Position numbers and translations under genes: made by a program
Notes under the pieces: model-generated
The model's input: only the letters and a program-made list of their open reading frames with translations
Told to the model about the DNA's origin: nothing
Database searches by the model: none
NCBI RefSeq assembly: GCF_004382795.1
Contig: NZ_SMSG01000006.1
Coordinates: 140,542-204,541, forward strand
DNA length: 64,000 nt
Source: Cumulibacter soli
Lineage (GTDB): Bacteria; Actinomycetota; Actinomycetes; Mycobacteriales; Antricoccaceae
Direction of reading: 5' to 3'
Shown: positions 1 through 9,014 of the stretch, piece by piece
Layout of the letters: every line of letters begins with the position of its first letter
Position numbering within the stretch: position 1 is the first letter of the stretch

Positions 1-1
1 C

Positions 2-400
2 AAGCTGAAGGAGAACCCGCCGGCGAAGGCTCGCGTCATGCCGTTGTCGGTCGCCGGCGCCTTCCACACCCGCTTCATGCAGCCCGCGCAGGACCGCGTA
101 GCCGAACAGCGCGCGTCACTGCAAGCCGCTGATCCCAGCGTCACCCTGCTCTCGAACGCCGACGGCAAACCTGCGGCCTCAGGAGCCGCGTTCCTGGACA
201 GCCTGGTCACCCAGGTCACCAATCCGGTTCGCTGGGACCTGTGCATGTCGCAGATGCTGGAGTTGGGTGTCGAAGCCATCGTCGAGTTGCCACCGGCCGG
301 TGCACTCAGTGGTCTGGCCCGCCGCGGCATGAAGGGCGTAAAGAATGTCGCGGTAAAGACTCCCGACGACCTCGACGCCGTACGCGACTTGCTCACCTGA
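2..400 (+). CDS. fabD: Malonyl-CoA:ACP transacylase, C-terminal part (cut by window start)
   Basis: Only the last 132 residues are present; the frame is open from base 2 and ends in TGA. FabD moves malonyl groups from CoA to acyl carrier protein in the cytoplasm, giving the extender units for FAS-II. The segment VAGAFHTRFM near the start carries the His that pairs with the catalytic Ser, which lies upstream of the window. The C-terminal part matches the usual end of the family (an LELGVEAIVELPPAGALSG-like stretch). It is followed one base later by fabH, as the first visible gene of a fabD-fabH-acpP-fabF cluster. Family assignment is firm from the motif and context. Confidence 0.93.
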   Translation, partial: KLKENPPAKARVMPLSVAGAFHTRFMQPAQDRVAEQRASLQAADPSVTLLSNADGKPAASGAAFLDSLVTQVTNPVRWDLCMSQMLELGVEAIVELPPAGALSGLARRGMKGVKNVAVKTPDDLDAVRDLLT

Positions 401-401
401 A

Positions 402-1361
402 ATGTCACTGAACATCGACCGCCGCAGCGCCGCGATCCTTGGATTCGGCGCCTACCGGCCGAGCACTGTGGTCACCAACGACGACCTCGCGCAGCGGGTC
501 GACACCGACGACGACTGGATCACGAGCCGAGTCGGAATCAAGGAGCGTCGGTTCGCCGACGAGTCCGAGACCATCGTGTCGATGGCGGTCGAAGCCAGTC
601 GCGACGCGCTCGCCAATGCGGGTATCACCGCCGAGGACCTTGATCTAGTAATCCTGGCGACGTGCACCGCCGTGTCGCAACTACCCTCGGCGGCACCCCA
701 AGTCGCGCACATCCTCGGCGCGAAAGCCCCCGGCGCGTACGACGTGAATGCCGCGTGCGCCGGATTCTGCTACGCGCTTTCGCAGGCCTCTAACGCGATC
801 CAGGTCGGCGATGCGACCACGGCGCTGGTCGTCGGCGTGGAGAAGCTCACCGACTGGGTCGATCCGCAGGACCGTTCGACCTGCATTATCTTCGCCGACG
901 GCGCTGGCGCCGCCATCGTCGGACGCTCGGAGACGCAGCAGATCGGGCCGGCGGTGTGGGGATCGGCCGGCGATCGTCCCGAGGCCATCATCGTGCGCGA
1001 CCGCGACAGCCTGATGGAGATGGACGGTCGAGCCGTATTCCGGTGGGCGACCACCGAAGTACGCCCGCAAATCGAGAAGATTTGCACCGCCGCTGGTATC
1101 ACGATGCGCGATATCGACGTCTTCGTCCCCCATCAAGCCAACCTGCGAATCACCACTAACATGCTTCGCGCACTCGACTTCCGCGAGGATGTCGTCGTCG
1201 CAAAGGACATCGAGTACTCCGGGAACACGTCGGCTGCGTCAATCCCACTCGCCATACAACGGCTGGTTGCCGACGGTCTGGCCCGCTCCGGAGATAAAGT
1301 GCTCACGATCGGTTTCGGCGCGGGGCTCACCTACGCCGGGCAGATCTTCGTGATGCCCTGA
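402..1361 (+). CDS. fabH: Beta-ketoacyl-ACP synthase III
   Basis: A 319-residue KAS III that starts fatty-acid synthesis by condensing an acyl-CoA primer with malonyl-ACP. The catalytic triad is visible: Cys119 in NAACAGF, His244 in VPHQANLR and Asn275 in YSGNTSAAS. Length is normal for the family. The ATG lies one base after the fabD stop, so translation is probably coupled. In actinobacteria this enzyme often uses branched or acetyl primers; which primer is used here cannot be read from sequence. It is part of the fab operon. Confidence 0.95.
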   Translation: MSLNIDRRSAAILGFGAYRPSTVVTNDDLAQRVDTDDDWITSRVGIKERRFADESETIVSMAVEASRDALANAGITAEDLDLVILATCTAVSQLPSAAPQVAHILGAKAPGAYDVNAACAGFCYALSQASNAIQVGDATTALVVGVEKLTDWVDPQDRSTCIIFADGAGAAIVGRSETQQIGPAVWGSAGDRPEAIIVRDRDSLMEMDGRAVFRWATTEVRPQIEKICTAAGITMRDIDVFVPHQANLRITTNMLRALDFREDVVVAKDIEYSGNTSAASIPLAIQRLVADGLARSGDKVLTIGFGAGLTYAGQIFVMP

Positions 1362-1446
1362 CCGGCACCGTCTCCCGTCCGCGGGAGGTAACCAGCAACC
1401 GCTGGCGGCGACCGCCGCCCGCACCCCGAGAAAGGAACACCACATC

Positions 1447-1689
1447 GTGGCTACCACCCAGGAAATTCAGGACGGTCTCGCCGAGATCCTCGAAGAGGTT
1501 GCCGGCGTTCTGCCTGAGGACGTCGCTCCGGAGAAGTCGTTCACCGATGACCTCGACGTCGACTCGCTGTCGATGGTGGAGATCGCCACCGCCGTTGAGG
1601 ACAAGTGGGGCGTTGCCATCCCCGACGAGGAGCTCGCCAACATCAAGACCGTCGGCGATGCGATGAAGTACGTCGAGGATCACCAGTAG
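1447..1689 (+). CDS. acpP: Acyl carrier protein
   Basis: An 80-residue acidic carrier protein with GTG start at 1447, preceded by GAGAAAGGA. The phosphopantetheine attachment site is Ser40 in the DVDSLSMVEI motif. It carries the growing acyl chain between FabD, FabH, FabF and the reductases. The 85-bp gap after fabH has no other gene. It lacks the C-terminal extension of mycobacterial AcpM, so it looks like a plain FAS-II ACP. Confidence 0.96.
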   Translation: MATTQEIQDGLAEILEEVAGVLPEDVAPEKSFTDDLDVDSLSMVEIATAVEDKWGVAIPDEELANIKTVGDAMKYVEDHQ

Positions 1690-1780
1690 TCTTCCGCGCA
1701 TACGCGCACGTGACGCGGGTGCCCGCCGACGGCGAGCGCCCGCGTCTACCCAGCAGCACATCAGCGAGAGAAGGACGTTC

Positions 1781-3004
1781 GTGACCGACGTAGTGATCAC
1801 CGGACTCGGTGCAACGACGCCCCTAGGCGGTGACGTCGAGAGCTCCTGGGCCGCACTACTGGCCGGTCGCACGGGAATCGCACCCATCACCGATGAGCAG
1901 TACGCCGACGTCCCGTGCCGACTCGCGGCTCCGTTCGCTGACTCGCCCACCAATCACATTCCACGTCCGAAGGCTCGCCGCCTCGACGTATCACAGCACG
2001 CCGCGATCGTCGCCGCGCGTGAAGCATGGGAGTCCGCCGGCACCCCGGACGTCGACCCCGAGCGCATCGCGGTCGTCGTCGGCACCGGGATCGGCGGCGC
2101 AGTCACCCTGCTGGCGCAGGACGACATCCGCGAACAGCGCGGCGCCAAGCGCGTCTCTCCGCACATGATCCCGATGCTGATGCCCAACGGCCCCGCAGCA
2201 GCTGCCGGTCTCGAACTCGGCGCGAAGGGCGGCGTCCACACCGTTGTCTCCGCCTGCGCCTCGGGCGCTGAGGCTATGCAACTCGGTCGCGACCTGATCC
2301 GGGCCGGGCGCGTGGACGTCGTCGTCGCCGGCGGCGCCGAGGCCTGCCTGCATCCCACGCCGTACGCCGGGTTCGGTATGGCCCGTGCGATGTCCACCCG
2401 CAATGACGATCCCCAGGGCGCGGTCCGCCCATTCGACACTGGTCGCGACGGTTTCGTGATGGGCGAGGGTGCGGCCCTGGTCGTACTGGAGACCGCCGAG
2501 CACGCTGCGGCCCGCGGGGCGCGCGCGATCGCGCTGCTCGCCGGTGCCGGCACCACCTCGGACGGGTACGACATGGTGGCCCCCGACCCGACCGGCGGTG
2601 GCGCAGCCCGGGCCATCAAGCTCGCGCTGCGCGACAGCGGACTGGAGCCCACCGCCGTCCAACACGTGAATGCGCACGCCACCTCGACTCCGGTCGGCGA
2701 TATCGCCGAGGCGGCCGCGATCCGTGCCGCGCTCGGCGATCACCCCGCCATCACCGCCACCAAGGGGGCGACCGGACACATGATGGGTGCCTCCGGGGCG
2801 GTTGAGGCTCTGTTCACGATCCTGTCGATACGTGACCAGATGGTGCCGCCGATCTTGAACCTGCACGACATTGACCCGGACGAGAACGTCCAGGCGCTGG
2901 ACCTAGTACGCGGCGACGCGCGTGCGATGAAGATTGACGCCGCCGTGAACGACTCGTTCGGATTCGGTGGCCACAACACTGCCCTGCTGTTCACCACGAT
3001 CTAA
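1781..3004 (+). CDS. fabF: Beta-ketoacyl-ACP synthase II
   Basis: A 407-residue KAS II elongating enzyme; the GTG start is preceded by GAGAGAAGGA. It condenses malonyl-ACP with acyl-ACP. The active-site Cys159 is in VSACASGAEAM; the two catalytic His are in NAHATSTPVGD and GATGHMMGASGA; the glycine-rich FGFGGHN closes the fold. It lies in the fab cluster between acpP and an acyl-CoA carboxylase gene. It could be called KasA-like, but only one KAS II gene is present here, unlike the kasA-kasB pair of mycobacteria. Confidence 0.95.
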   Translation: MTDVVITGLGATTPLGGDVESSWAALLAGRTGIAPITDEQYADVPCRLAAPFADSPTNHIPRPKARRLDVSQHAAIVAAREAWESAGTPDVDPERIAVVVGTGIGGAVTLLAQDDIREQRGAKRVSPHMIPMLMPNGPAAAAGLELGAKGGVHTVVSACASGAEAMQLGRDLIRAGRVDVVVAGGAEACLHPTPYAGFGMARAMSTRNDDPQGAVRPFDTGRDGFVMGEGAALVVLETAEHAAARGARAIALLAGAGTTSDGYDMVAPDPTGGGAARAIKLALRDSGLEPTAVQHVNAHATSTPVGDIAEAAAIRAALGDHPAITATKGATGHMMGASGAVEALFTILSIRDQMVPPILNLHDIDPDENVQALDLVRGDARAMKIDAAVNDSFGFGGHNTALLFTTI

Positions 3005-3015
3005 GGAGCACCTTC

Positions 3016-4422
3016 GTGTCGACGACGACCACCGAGCCAGCTGTTGATCCCCGAGATCCAGTCACCCGGCTGGCCACGCTGTTCGATGCGGACACGCTGG
3101 AGTTGGCAAACCGTCGCGACGAAGGCACCGGTGTCGTGTGGGGGCGCGGGAAGATCGACGGTTCGCCGACCGTCGCATTCTGCACGGATGCCACGAAGAT
3201 GGGCGGCGCGATGGGCTCGGCGGGTTGCGCCAATATCGTCGACGCCATCGACACGGCGAATCGCGAGCGAGTCGCATGCGTCGGTATCTGGCACTCCGGC
3301 GGAGCCAGGCTTGCCGAGGGCGTTGAAGCGCTCGACGCTGTGGGGCAGGTATTCGCCGCGATGGTGCATGCCTCGGGCCGGATTCCGCAGATTTCTGTCG
3401 TACTCGGCCCGGCTGCGGGCGGTGCGGCGTACGGTCCGGCACTGACCGACGTGGTGATCATGTCGTCGTCCGGTCGGGTATTCGTCACCGGGCCGGAGGT
3501 CGTCCGGTCGGTCACCGGTGAACAGGTCGACATGGAGGCTCTCGGCGGCCCCGATACGCACGGCAAGAAGAGCGGCGTCGTCCACATCACGACCGACGAC
3601 GACGAGTCCGCACTGAACACCGCCCGGGAACTGGCCACGCTGTTGAGCGAACAGGGCAAGTTCGACCTCACCCAACTCAAGGAAAAACCGGCGCTCGAGA
3701 CGGCACTGCCGGAGTCGGCACGCCGGGCGTACGACGTCCGACCGCTGCTGCGTGAACTACTGGACGGCGACCTGCTGGAGATCCAGCCGAAGTGGGCGCC
3801 GAACATCGTCTGCGGCCTCGGCCGAATGGCCGGACGCACGGTCGGCGTTGTCGCGAACAACCCGATCCGGCTCGGTGGTTGCCTGGATTCGCACAGCGCC
3901 GAGAAGTCCTCGCGCTTCGTGCGGATGTGCGACGCGCTCGGCGTTCCGCTGGTTGTCGTCGTCGACGTCCCCGGTTACTTGCCGGGCGTCGGTCAGGAGT
4001 GGGACGGCGTCGTACGCCGCGGCGCGAAGTTGCTGCACGCGTTCGCTGAGTGCGTGGTGCCGCGAGTCACTCTGGTCACTCGAAAGGTGTACGGCGGGGC
4101 CTACATCGCGATGAACTCGAAGTCGCTCGGCGCGACCAAGGTGTTCGCCTGGCCGACCGCAGAGGTCGCCGTTATGGGGGCGAAGGCAGCGGTGGGCATT
4201 CTGCACCGCAAGACCCTCGCTGCCACCCCGATCGAGGAGCGCGAGGCGCTGCACGACAAGTTGGCCGCCGAGCACGAGAAGATCGCCGGTGACGTCAACC
4301 GTGCCGTCGAATTGGGTGTGGTGGACAGCGTGATTGAGCCCGTACAGACTCAGATCGAACTGGTCACGGCGTTGGCGAGCCGCCCAAGCGGCCGGGGTAT
4401 GCACGGCAACATCCCCTTGTAG
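3016..4422 (+). CDS. accD: Acyl-CoA carboxylase carboxyltransferase (beta) subunit, AccD6-like
   Basis: A 468-residue carboxyltransferase of the biotin-dependent acyl-CoA carboxylase family (crotonase fold, two halves). GTG start at 3016, only 11 bp after fabF with AAGGAG in front. Glycine-rich segments typical of the oxyanion holes are visible (GPAAGGAAYGPAL near residue 135 and GGAYIAMNSK near residue 360). It would move the carboxyl group from biotin to acetyl- or propionyl-CoA. The position directly after the KAS gene recalls accD6 of mycobacteria, suggesting that it supplies malonyl-CoA to this FAS-II cluster. No biotin-carrying alpha subunit lies in the window. Confidence 0.9.
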   Translation: MSTTTTEPAVDPRDPVTRLATLFDADTLELANRRDEGTGVVWGRGKIDGSPTVAFCTDATKMGGAMGSAGCANIVDAIDTANRERVACVGIWHSGGARLAEGVEALDAVGQVFAAMVHASGRIPQISVVLGPAAGGAAYGPALTDVVIMSSSGRVFVTGPEVVRSVTGEQVDMEALGGPDTHGKKSGVVHITTDDDESALNTARELATLLSEQGKFDLTQLKEKPALETALPESARRAYDVRPLLRELLDGDLLEIQPKWAPNIVCGLGRMAGRTVGVVANNPIRLGGCLDSHSAEKSSRFVRMCDALGVPLVVVVDVPGYLPGVGQEWDGVVRRGAKLLHAFAECVVPRVTLVTRKVYGGAYIAMNSKSLGATKVFAWPTAEVAVMGAKAAVGILHRKTLAATPIEEREALHDKLAAEHEKIAGDVNRAVELGVVDSVIEPVQTQIELVTALASRPSGRGMHGNIPL

Positions 4423-4678
4423 CGCCACCGCCCAGCACCCACCGAATCGTCACGGGCACCGCGACAACCGGCCGTTCCTCATTGCGAGCGACCGATACGT
4501 ACCGAATCGGTGCCCCCACTGGTCCTCCATCGAGGCGGCCGTACACGGTCGCCAGCCAAAGCGCGGCCACACCCGGTCACCCGCCGAAGCTCGGCCGCCC
4601 GGTCAGCGATCGGGGCGGCGGCGCGGGGCGGGAGGGTACTGCAGCGGTGCTAGCCGCCGCGGCGCGGTGATGGCGGAA

Positions 4679-5170
4679 CTAACCGGCGCGGTGCAGCCAG
4701 GTCACGGGAGCGCCGTCCCCGCCCTCGCGGTAGATTTCGAGCGCATCGTCGATACTTTGGCCGGTCAACTGGTCCAGTCCATGCCGGAACTCCTCGACCG
4801 TGCGGGCCGAGTCGCGTAATGCTCGCAGCTGATTCTCGGAGACGACGATGTCGCCGTTCACGCCGACCTGAGCACGGAAGATTCCGCGTCCCGGAATGTG
4901 CGCGATTCGTTCACCGTCAGTGCCTGCGGTCGGCTCTTCGGTAACCTCGAAGACCAACATCGGCCACGCCTTAAGCGCCGAGGCGATTCGGTGCGCCGAG
5001 CCGGACGGTCCGGAGAACACCACCTCACCACGCAACTCGCCCTCGGCGGCCGGCTGTGCGGTCCACTGGATACGCACGGGAAGTCCAAGGGTCGACGAAA
5101 TGGCCCACTCGGCATGCGGCGTTAACGCCGGCGGGGCGGAGTGGACAAACACAACACCACGCGTCTGCAT
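4679..5170 (-). CDS. DUF3145 family protein
   Basis: A 163-residue actinobacterial protein of unknown function. The start at 5170 gives the N-terminus MQTRGVVFVHSAP, as expected of DUF3145 proteins, and is preceded by GGAGGTGCC. There is no signal peptide or membrane segment. It converges with accD and is divergent from ino1. Family recognition rests on the N-terminal motif and the length; nothing in the sequence shows an activity. The 256 bp between accD and this gene holds no feature I can support. Confidence 0.8.
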   Translation of the reverse strand: MQTRGVVFVHSAPPALTPHAEWAISSTLGLPVRIQWTAQPAAEGELRGEVVFSGPSGSAHRIASALKAWPMLVFEVTEEPTAGTDGERIAHIPGRGIFRAQVGVNGDIVVSENQLRALRDSARTVEEFRHGLDQLTGQSIDDALEIYREGGDGAPVTWLHRAG

Positions 5171-5450
5171 AGCGGCACCTCCAGGTCGATCGGTCGCCTT
5201 CCCCAACGGCCGTGACTGAAGTGACGTATGTTGCGCGTGTTCGTGACGTTCCTATTGTTACGTAAACCGCCGCATTGCTCAACCCCGCCGATTCACTGCT
5301 GTTCGGGCGTCGACTTCGACCAGCCTCGAACGACCACGCTGGGGCTGAAGTGACCAACACGGCAACGCCTGGCATACACCGAGCGGTTGAGCACTAAACA
5401 ATCCGTGTAGGCTGAAGGGCGCTTATTTTCCGGTTCGAAGGACACAGCAC

Positions 5451-6524
5451 ATGGGCTCGATCAAGGTCGCAATCGTCGGCGTAGGAAACTGCGCCTCCTC
5501 GCTTGTGCAGGGTGTGCACTATTACCGTGACACCCCTGCTACGGAGACCGTTCCGGGCCTGATGCACGTGCAATTCGGTGACTACCACGTCGGCGACATC
5601 GAATTTGTCGCCGCGTTCGACGTCGATGACCTGAAGGTCGGCAAGGATCTCGCCGAGGCGATCAATGCCAGCCAGAACAACACCATCAAGATCTGCGATG
5701 TGCCGACCCTCGGCGTCGAGGTCAGCCGCGGCCACACCTTTGACGGACTCGGCTCGTACTACCGCGACATCATCGACGAGTCCGCTGCCGAACCGGTCGA
5801 CGTCGTACAGATTCTCAAGGATCGCGAGGTCGACGTCCTCATCTCGTACCTTCCGGTGGGCTCCGAAGAAGCCGATCGCTTCTACGCACAGTGCGCCATC
5901 GACGCCAAGGTCGCGTTCGTAAACGCGCTGCCGGTGTTCATCGCAACCGACCCCGTGTGGGCGAAGAAGTTCGCCGATGCTGGCGTGCCGATCGTCGGCG
6001 ACGACATCAAGTCTCAGGTCGGCGCAACCATCACGCACCGCGTGCTGACCAAATTGTTCGAAGACCGTGGCGTCAAGGTTGACCGCACCTACCAGCTGAA
6101 CTTCGGCGGCAACATGGACTTCATGAACATGCTCGAGCGTAAGCGCCTCGAGTCGAAGAAGATTTCCAAGACCCAGGCCGTCACTTCGCAGATCGACCGC
6201 GAGCTGCCCAGCCGCGACGTACACGTCGGCCCCTCCGACCACGTGCCGTGGCTCGATGACCGTAAGTTCGCGTACGTGCGGATCGAAGGCAGTGGCTTCG
6301 GCGACGTCCCAACCTCGCTTGAGTACAAGCTTGAGGTGTGGGACTCCCCCAACTCCGCCGGCGTCATCATCGACGCGCTGCGCGCCGCGAAGATCGCGAA
6401 GGACCGCGGCATCGGCGGCCCGATCCTTTCGGCGTCCTCCTACTTCATGAAGTCCCCGCCCGAGCAGTACGACGACTCCACCGCCCGCGACGCGGTCGAG
6501 AAGTTCATCCAGGGCGAGTCGTAA
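5451..6524 (+). CDS. ino1: Inositol-3-phosphate synthase
   Basis: A 357-residue NAD-dependent enzyme that turns glucose-6-phosphate into inositol-3-phosphate, the precursor of phosphatidylinositol, mycothiol and lipoglycans in actinobacteria. The N-terminal Rossmann motif VGVGNCASS (residues 10-18) binds NAD; the family regions [12 protein letters not shown] and a lysine-rich catalytic segment follow. Length fits the short actinobacterial form. It has its own intergenic region upstream (5171-5450) and a strong hairpin terminator directly downstream, so it is likely monocistronic. Confidence 0.94.
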   Translation: MGSIKVAIVGVGNCASSLVQGVHYYRDTPATETVPGLMHVQFGDYHVGDIEFVAAFDVDDLKVGKDLAEAINASQNNTIKICDVPTLGVEVSRGHTFDGLGSYYRDIIDESAAEPVDVVQILKDREVDVLISYLPVGSEEADRFYAQCAIDAKVAFVNALPVFIATDPVWAKKFADAGVPIVGDDIKSQVGATITHRVLTKLFEDRGVKVDRTYQLNFGGNMDFMNMLERKRLESKKISKTQAVTSQIDRELPSRDVHVGPSDHVPWLDDRKFAYVRIEGSGFGDVPTSLEYKLEVWDSPNSAGVIIDALRAAKIAKDRGIGGPILSASSYFMKSPPEQYDDSTARDAVEKFIQGES

Positions 6525-6535
6525 CAGGCGACAGC

Positions 6536-6575
6536 AAAATGCCCGCCGGGACCGTTCGGTCCCGGCGGGCATTTT
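6536..6575. terminator. Bidirectional intrinsic terminator
   Basis: A perfect hairpin with arms AATGCCCGCCGGGACCG and its complement around a three-base loop, starting with AAAA and ending with TTTT. It sits 11 bp after the ino1 stop and 15 bp beyond the 3' end of the convergent TetR gene, so it can stop transcription from both sides. Confidence 0.93.
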
Positions 6576-6589
6576 GGTTTCCCGACGCT

Positions 6590-7171
6590 TTACAACTTCG
6601 CGAACGCCTCTTCGAGCCGTTCCAGCAGATCACCCGTCAGCCCCGCGCCCACGTGCACCCACAGCACGGCGCGAATGACGCCCATCGCCTGAAACGCCGG
6701 CATCACCACGTCAAGCCCATCGTGTCCGGCCCGCTCAACGGCCACCGCGACAACCGCACGTTCCATCCGCGCTGTCGAACCGAACATCGCATTCGCCAAC
6801 TCCGGGGCCGTGCCTGCCAGTTCCATGCGCAGTCGCCACGACTCGACGTCCTCGGCCAATACGGCGAGGCGCGCTGCAAACACGGCGTGCACACTGTCAG
6901 TGATGCTTTCATCATCCGGCCGCTCATGTAGCGCTGCGGACACCTCCGCAGCCAGATCCGGGCCGAGCCCGACAAACGCCTGCTCCTTCGTAGCGAAGTA
7001 GTTGAAGAAGGTCCGCGGTGAGATCCCGACTGACTCAGCGATGTCGTCAATCGTCACCCTGTTCGGCCCGCGCGCGATCGCCAGCTCCAGAGCGGCCCGA
7101 TGAATACTCCGCCGAGTCTCCAGCTTCTTTCGCTCACGCAGCGACGTTGCAACGTCGGCGTCAGGCGCCAT
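6590..7171 (-). CDS. TetR family transcriptional repressor
   Basis: A 193-residue regulator. The N-terminal helix-turn-helix spans about residues 18-60 (RRSIHRAALELAIARG, VTIDDIAESVGISPRTFFNYF). The ligand-binding C-terminal part is diverse, as usual. The start at 7171 is chosen because it places the HTH at the normal distance from the N-terminus; upstream codons run into the operator. The gene is divergent from an MFS exporter with a palindrome between them, so it most likely represses the exporter and itself. The ligand is unknown. Confidence 0.88.
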   Translation of the reverse strand: MAPDADVATSLRERKKLETRRSIHRAALELAIARGPNRVTIDDIAESVGISPRTFFNYFATKEQAFVGLGPDLAAEVSAALHERPDDESITDSVHAVFAARLAVLAEDVESWRLRMELAGTAPELANAMFGSTARMERAVVAVAVERAGHDGLDVVMPAFQAMGVIRAVLWVHVGAGLTGDLLERLEEAFAKL

Positions 7172-7217
7172 GAAACGTCCCCTCCCCGCCAGCCGCCACG
7201 TGTGTGACGCAGGCACA

Positions 7218-7240
7218 ATTATTGCAGTACGTGCAATAAT
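7218..7240. promoter_or_regulatory. Probable TetR operator
   Basis: Nine-base inverted repeat ATTATTGCA / TGCAATAAT with a five-base centre. It lies in the AT-rich part of the region between the tetR and MFS genes, about 46 bp before the tetR start and 60 bp before the exporter start. The position is typical of a shared operator. Confidence 0.75.
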
Positions 7241-7299
7241 ATGCTTCACCGCACGACGGCGGCTGCCCATCAAACCTACGTGCCACTGGGAAGGATCGC

Positions 7300-8982
7300 A
7301 TGTCGAAACGCACTGAGCGCAATCACGACGCGGTCGCGGCATATCGACTTTCTCCAGAGCACCGCAAGATCTTCCTCGGTTTGATGCTCGGCATGTTCGT
7401 CGCATCGGTGAGCCAAACCATCGTCGGACCGGCAATGCCCCGCATCGTTGCCGAACTCGGCGGTATGGAGTACTACAGCTGGGTCGCCACCGCGGCCATG
7501 TTGGTGTCGGCCGTGACGGTCCCGATCGTCGGAAAATTCTCCGACCTCTACGGCCGTCGCGTGTTCTATCTGGCCGGAATCGTCGTGTTCATGATCGGCT
7601 CCCTGGTCTGCGGGTTCGCCGAGGACTTCTGGGTGCTGGTCACCGGTCGCGCGATTCAAGGCATCGGCATGGGCACCCTGATGCCGCTGTCTCAAACCAT
7701 CATCGGAGACATGATTCCGTCGCGCCAACGCGGCAAGTATCAGGGATTAATGGGTTCAGTCTTCGGCGTGACCTCGGTCGCCGGCCCGATCGCCGGCGGC
7801 GTCATCACCGACCACTGGGGTTGGCGTTGGCTCTTCTTCGCCGCCGTCCCGATCGGTTTCGTGGCGCTTTTCTTCATCGCTCGCTTCCTACGCCTGGACT
7901 TCGAGAAGCGGAAGGCAAAGATCGACTACGGGGGCATCATCACCCTGACGATCGGGCTGGTCGCGATCTTGCTCACCTCATCGCTCGGCGGGGTGACCTA
8001 TGACTGGACGTCCCCGCAGATCATCACCTTGATCGCGATCGGCGTCGTGTTCCTGGGGGCCTTCATCGTCATCGAGCAGCGCGCCGAGGAGCCATTGCTC
8101 CCGCTGCGGTTGTTCTCCAGCAGCATCTTCAGTTGGTCGATCGTGGGCGCGTTCACCGTGACCATGGTGATGTTCGGCGCCATCATTTACATCCCGGTGT
8201 ACGCACAAGCGGTGATCGGCGTGAACGCGACCAATTCCGGGCTGATCCTGATGCCGCTCATGCTGGGCTTCATCCTGCTCGGCGTCGGTACCGGGGCGTT
8301 GATCACGCGTACGGGCCGCTACAAGCCGTTCATGCTCGTCGGCATCGTCTTGATGGGCGTCGGCATCTGGATGATCACGCGACTCGGTTTCGGATCGACA
8401 GCCGAAGAGTTGACCTTCGCCATGGTCGTGCTCGGTGTTGGTCTCGGCATGTGCATGCAGCAGTACACCATCGTGGTGCAAAACCAGGTTTCCCAGCGGG
8501 ATATCGGCGTGGGTACGGCGGCTACTCAGTTCTTCCGCAATGTCGGCTCGACGATCGGCATCGCGGTGTTTGGTACGGCGATGACGCTCGGTCTTCCCCA
8601 GGCGATCACCTCGCACATGCCCGAAGGTGCCGAGTCGCAGATACCGCCGGGAGGTTTCGACGCTGCGTCCGTCCTCGACCCCGCACAGCTCGCTGGTCTA
8701 CCTACTGCTGTGGAGGACGCCGTACGCGCTGGGATGGCGGATCGGTTGCATGTCGTGTTCCTGCTGGCACTGCCGATCCTCGCCGTCGCGTTCATCGCCA
8801 CGGCGCTGATCAAGGCGGTGCCGCTACGCGAGACACTCGACGACTCGCCGTCCGAGCAAGGCCCCGACCTAGCTCCCGGTATCGCTGATGCCACTGTGAT
8901 CCCGACTTCTGCGCCGCCCGCGAGCACCCCGTCCGCCACCGCCCAGAACGCGGTACGAAGCGCCCCGGGCAGCCGGTCTTAA
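7300..8982 (+). CDS. MFS drug:H+ antiporter, DHA2 (EmrB/QacA) family
   Basis: A 560-residue membrane protein with about 14 hydrophobic segments. The motif-A-like loop GKFSDLYGRR lies between the second and third segments, and the antiporter motif-C-like GSVFGVTSVAGPIAGG follows further on. A long soluble C-terminal tail rich in Pro and Ala follows the last segment. It probably exports a hydrophobic drug or dye using the proton gradient. It is divergent from the TetR gene and shares its operator region. ATG at 7300 is preceded by GGGAAGGA. The substrate cannot be inferred. Confidence 0.9.
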   Translation: MSKRTERNHDAVAAYRLSPEHRKIFLGLMLGMFVASVSQTIVGPAMPRIVAELGGMEYYSWVATAAMLVSAVTVPIVGKFSDLYGRRVFYLAGIVVFMIGSLVCGFAEDFWVLVTGRAIQGIGMGTLMPLSQTIIGDMIPSRQRGKYQGLMGSVFGVTSVAGPIAGGVITDHWGWRWLFFAAVPIGFVALFFIARFLRLDFEKRKAKIDYGGIITLTIGLVAILLTSSLGGVTYDWTSPQIITLIAIGVVFLGAFIVIEQRAEEPLLPLRLFSSSIFSWSIVGAFTVTMVMFGAIIYIPVYAQAVIGVNATNSGLILMPLMLGFILLGVGTGALITRTGRYKPFMLVGIVLMGVGIWMITRLGFGSTAEELTFAMVVLGVGLGMCMQQYTIVVQNQVSQRDIGVGTAATQFFRNVGSTIGIAVFGTAMTLGLPQAITSHMPEGAESQIPPGGFDAASVLDPAQLAGLPTAVEDAVRAGMADRLHVVFLLALPILAVAFIATALIKAVPLRETLDDSPSEQGPDLAPGIADATVIPTSAPPASTPSATAQNAVRSAPGSRS

Positions 8983-9014
8983 CCGGCACAGAGGCGGCGC
9001 ATAGGATCGGGATC

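Noticed and set aside
1954..2866. Antisense frames over fabF
   Set aside because: Two overlapping shadow frames with unnatural Arg/Ala/Ser composition.
4423..4678. Gene in the gap after accD
   Set aside because: The open frame there has Arg/Pro-rich shadow composition and no ribosome site.
5394..6572. Long open frame (392 codons) antisense to ino1
   Set aside because: A high-GC shadow: codon pattern mirrors ino1, no ribosome site, and the product is unlike any protein.
9000..9014. Cobalamin riboswitch before mutA
   Set aside because: Only about 30 bp separate the MFS gene and mutA; no room and no B12-box-like sequence.
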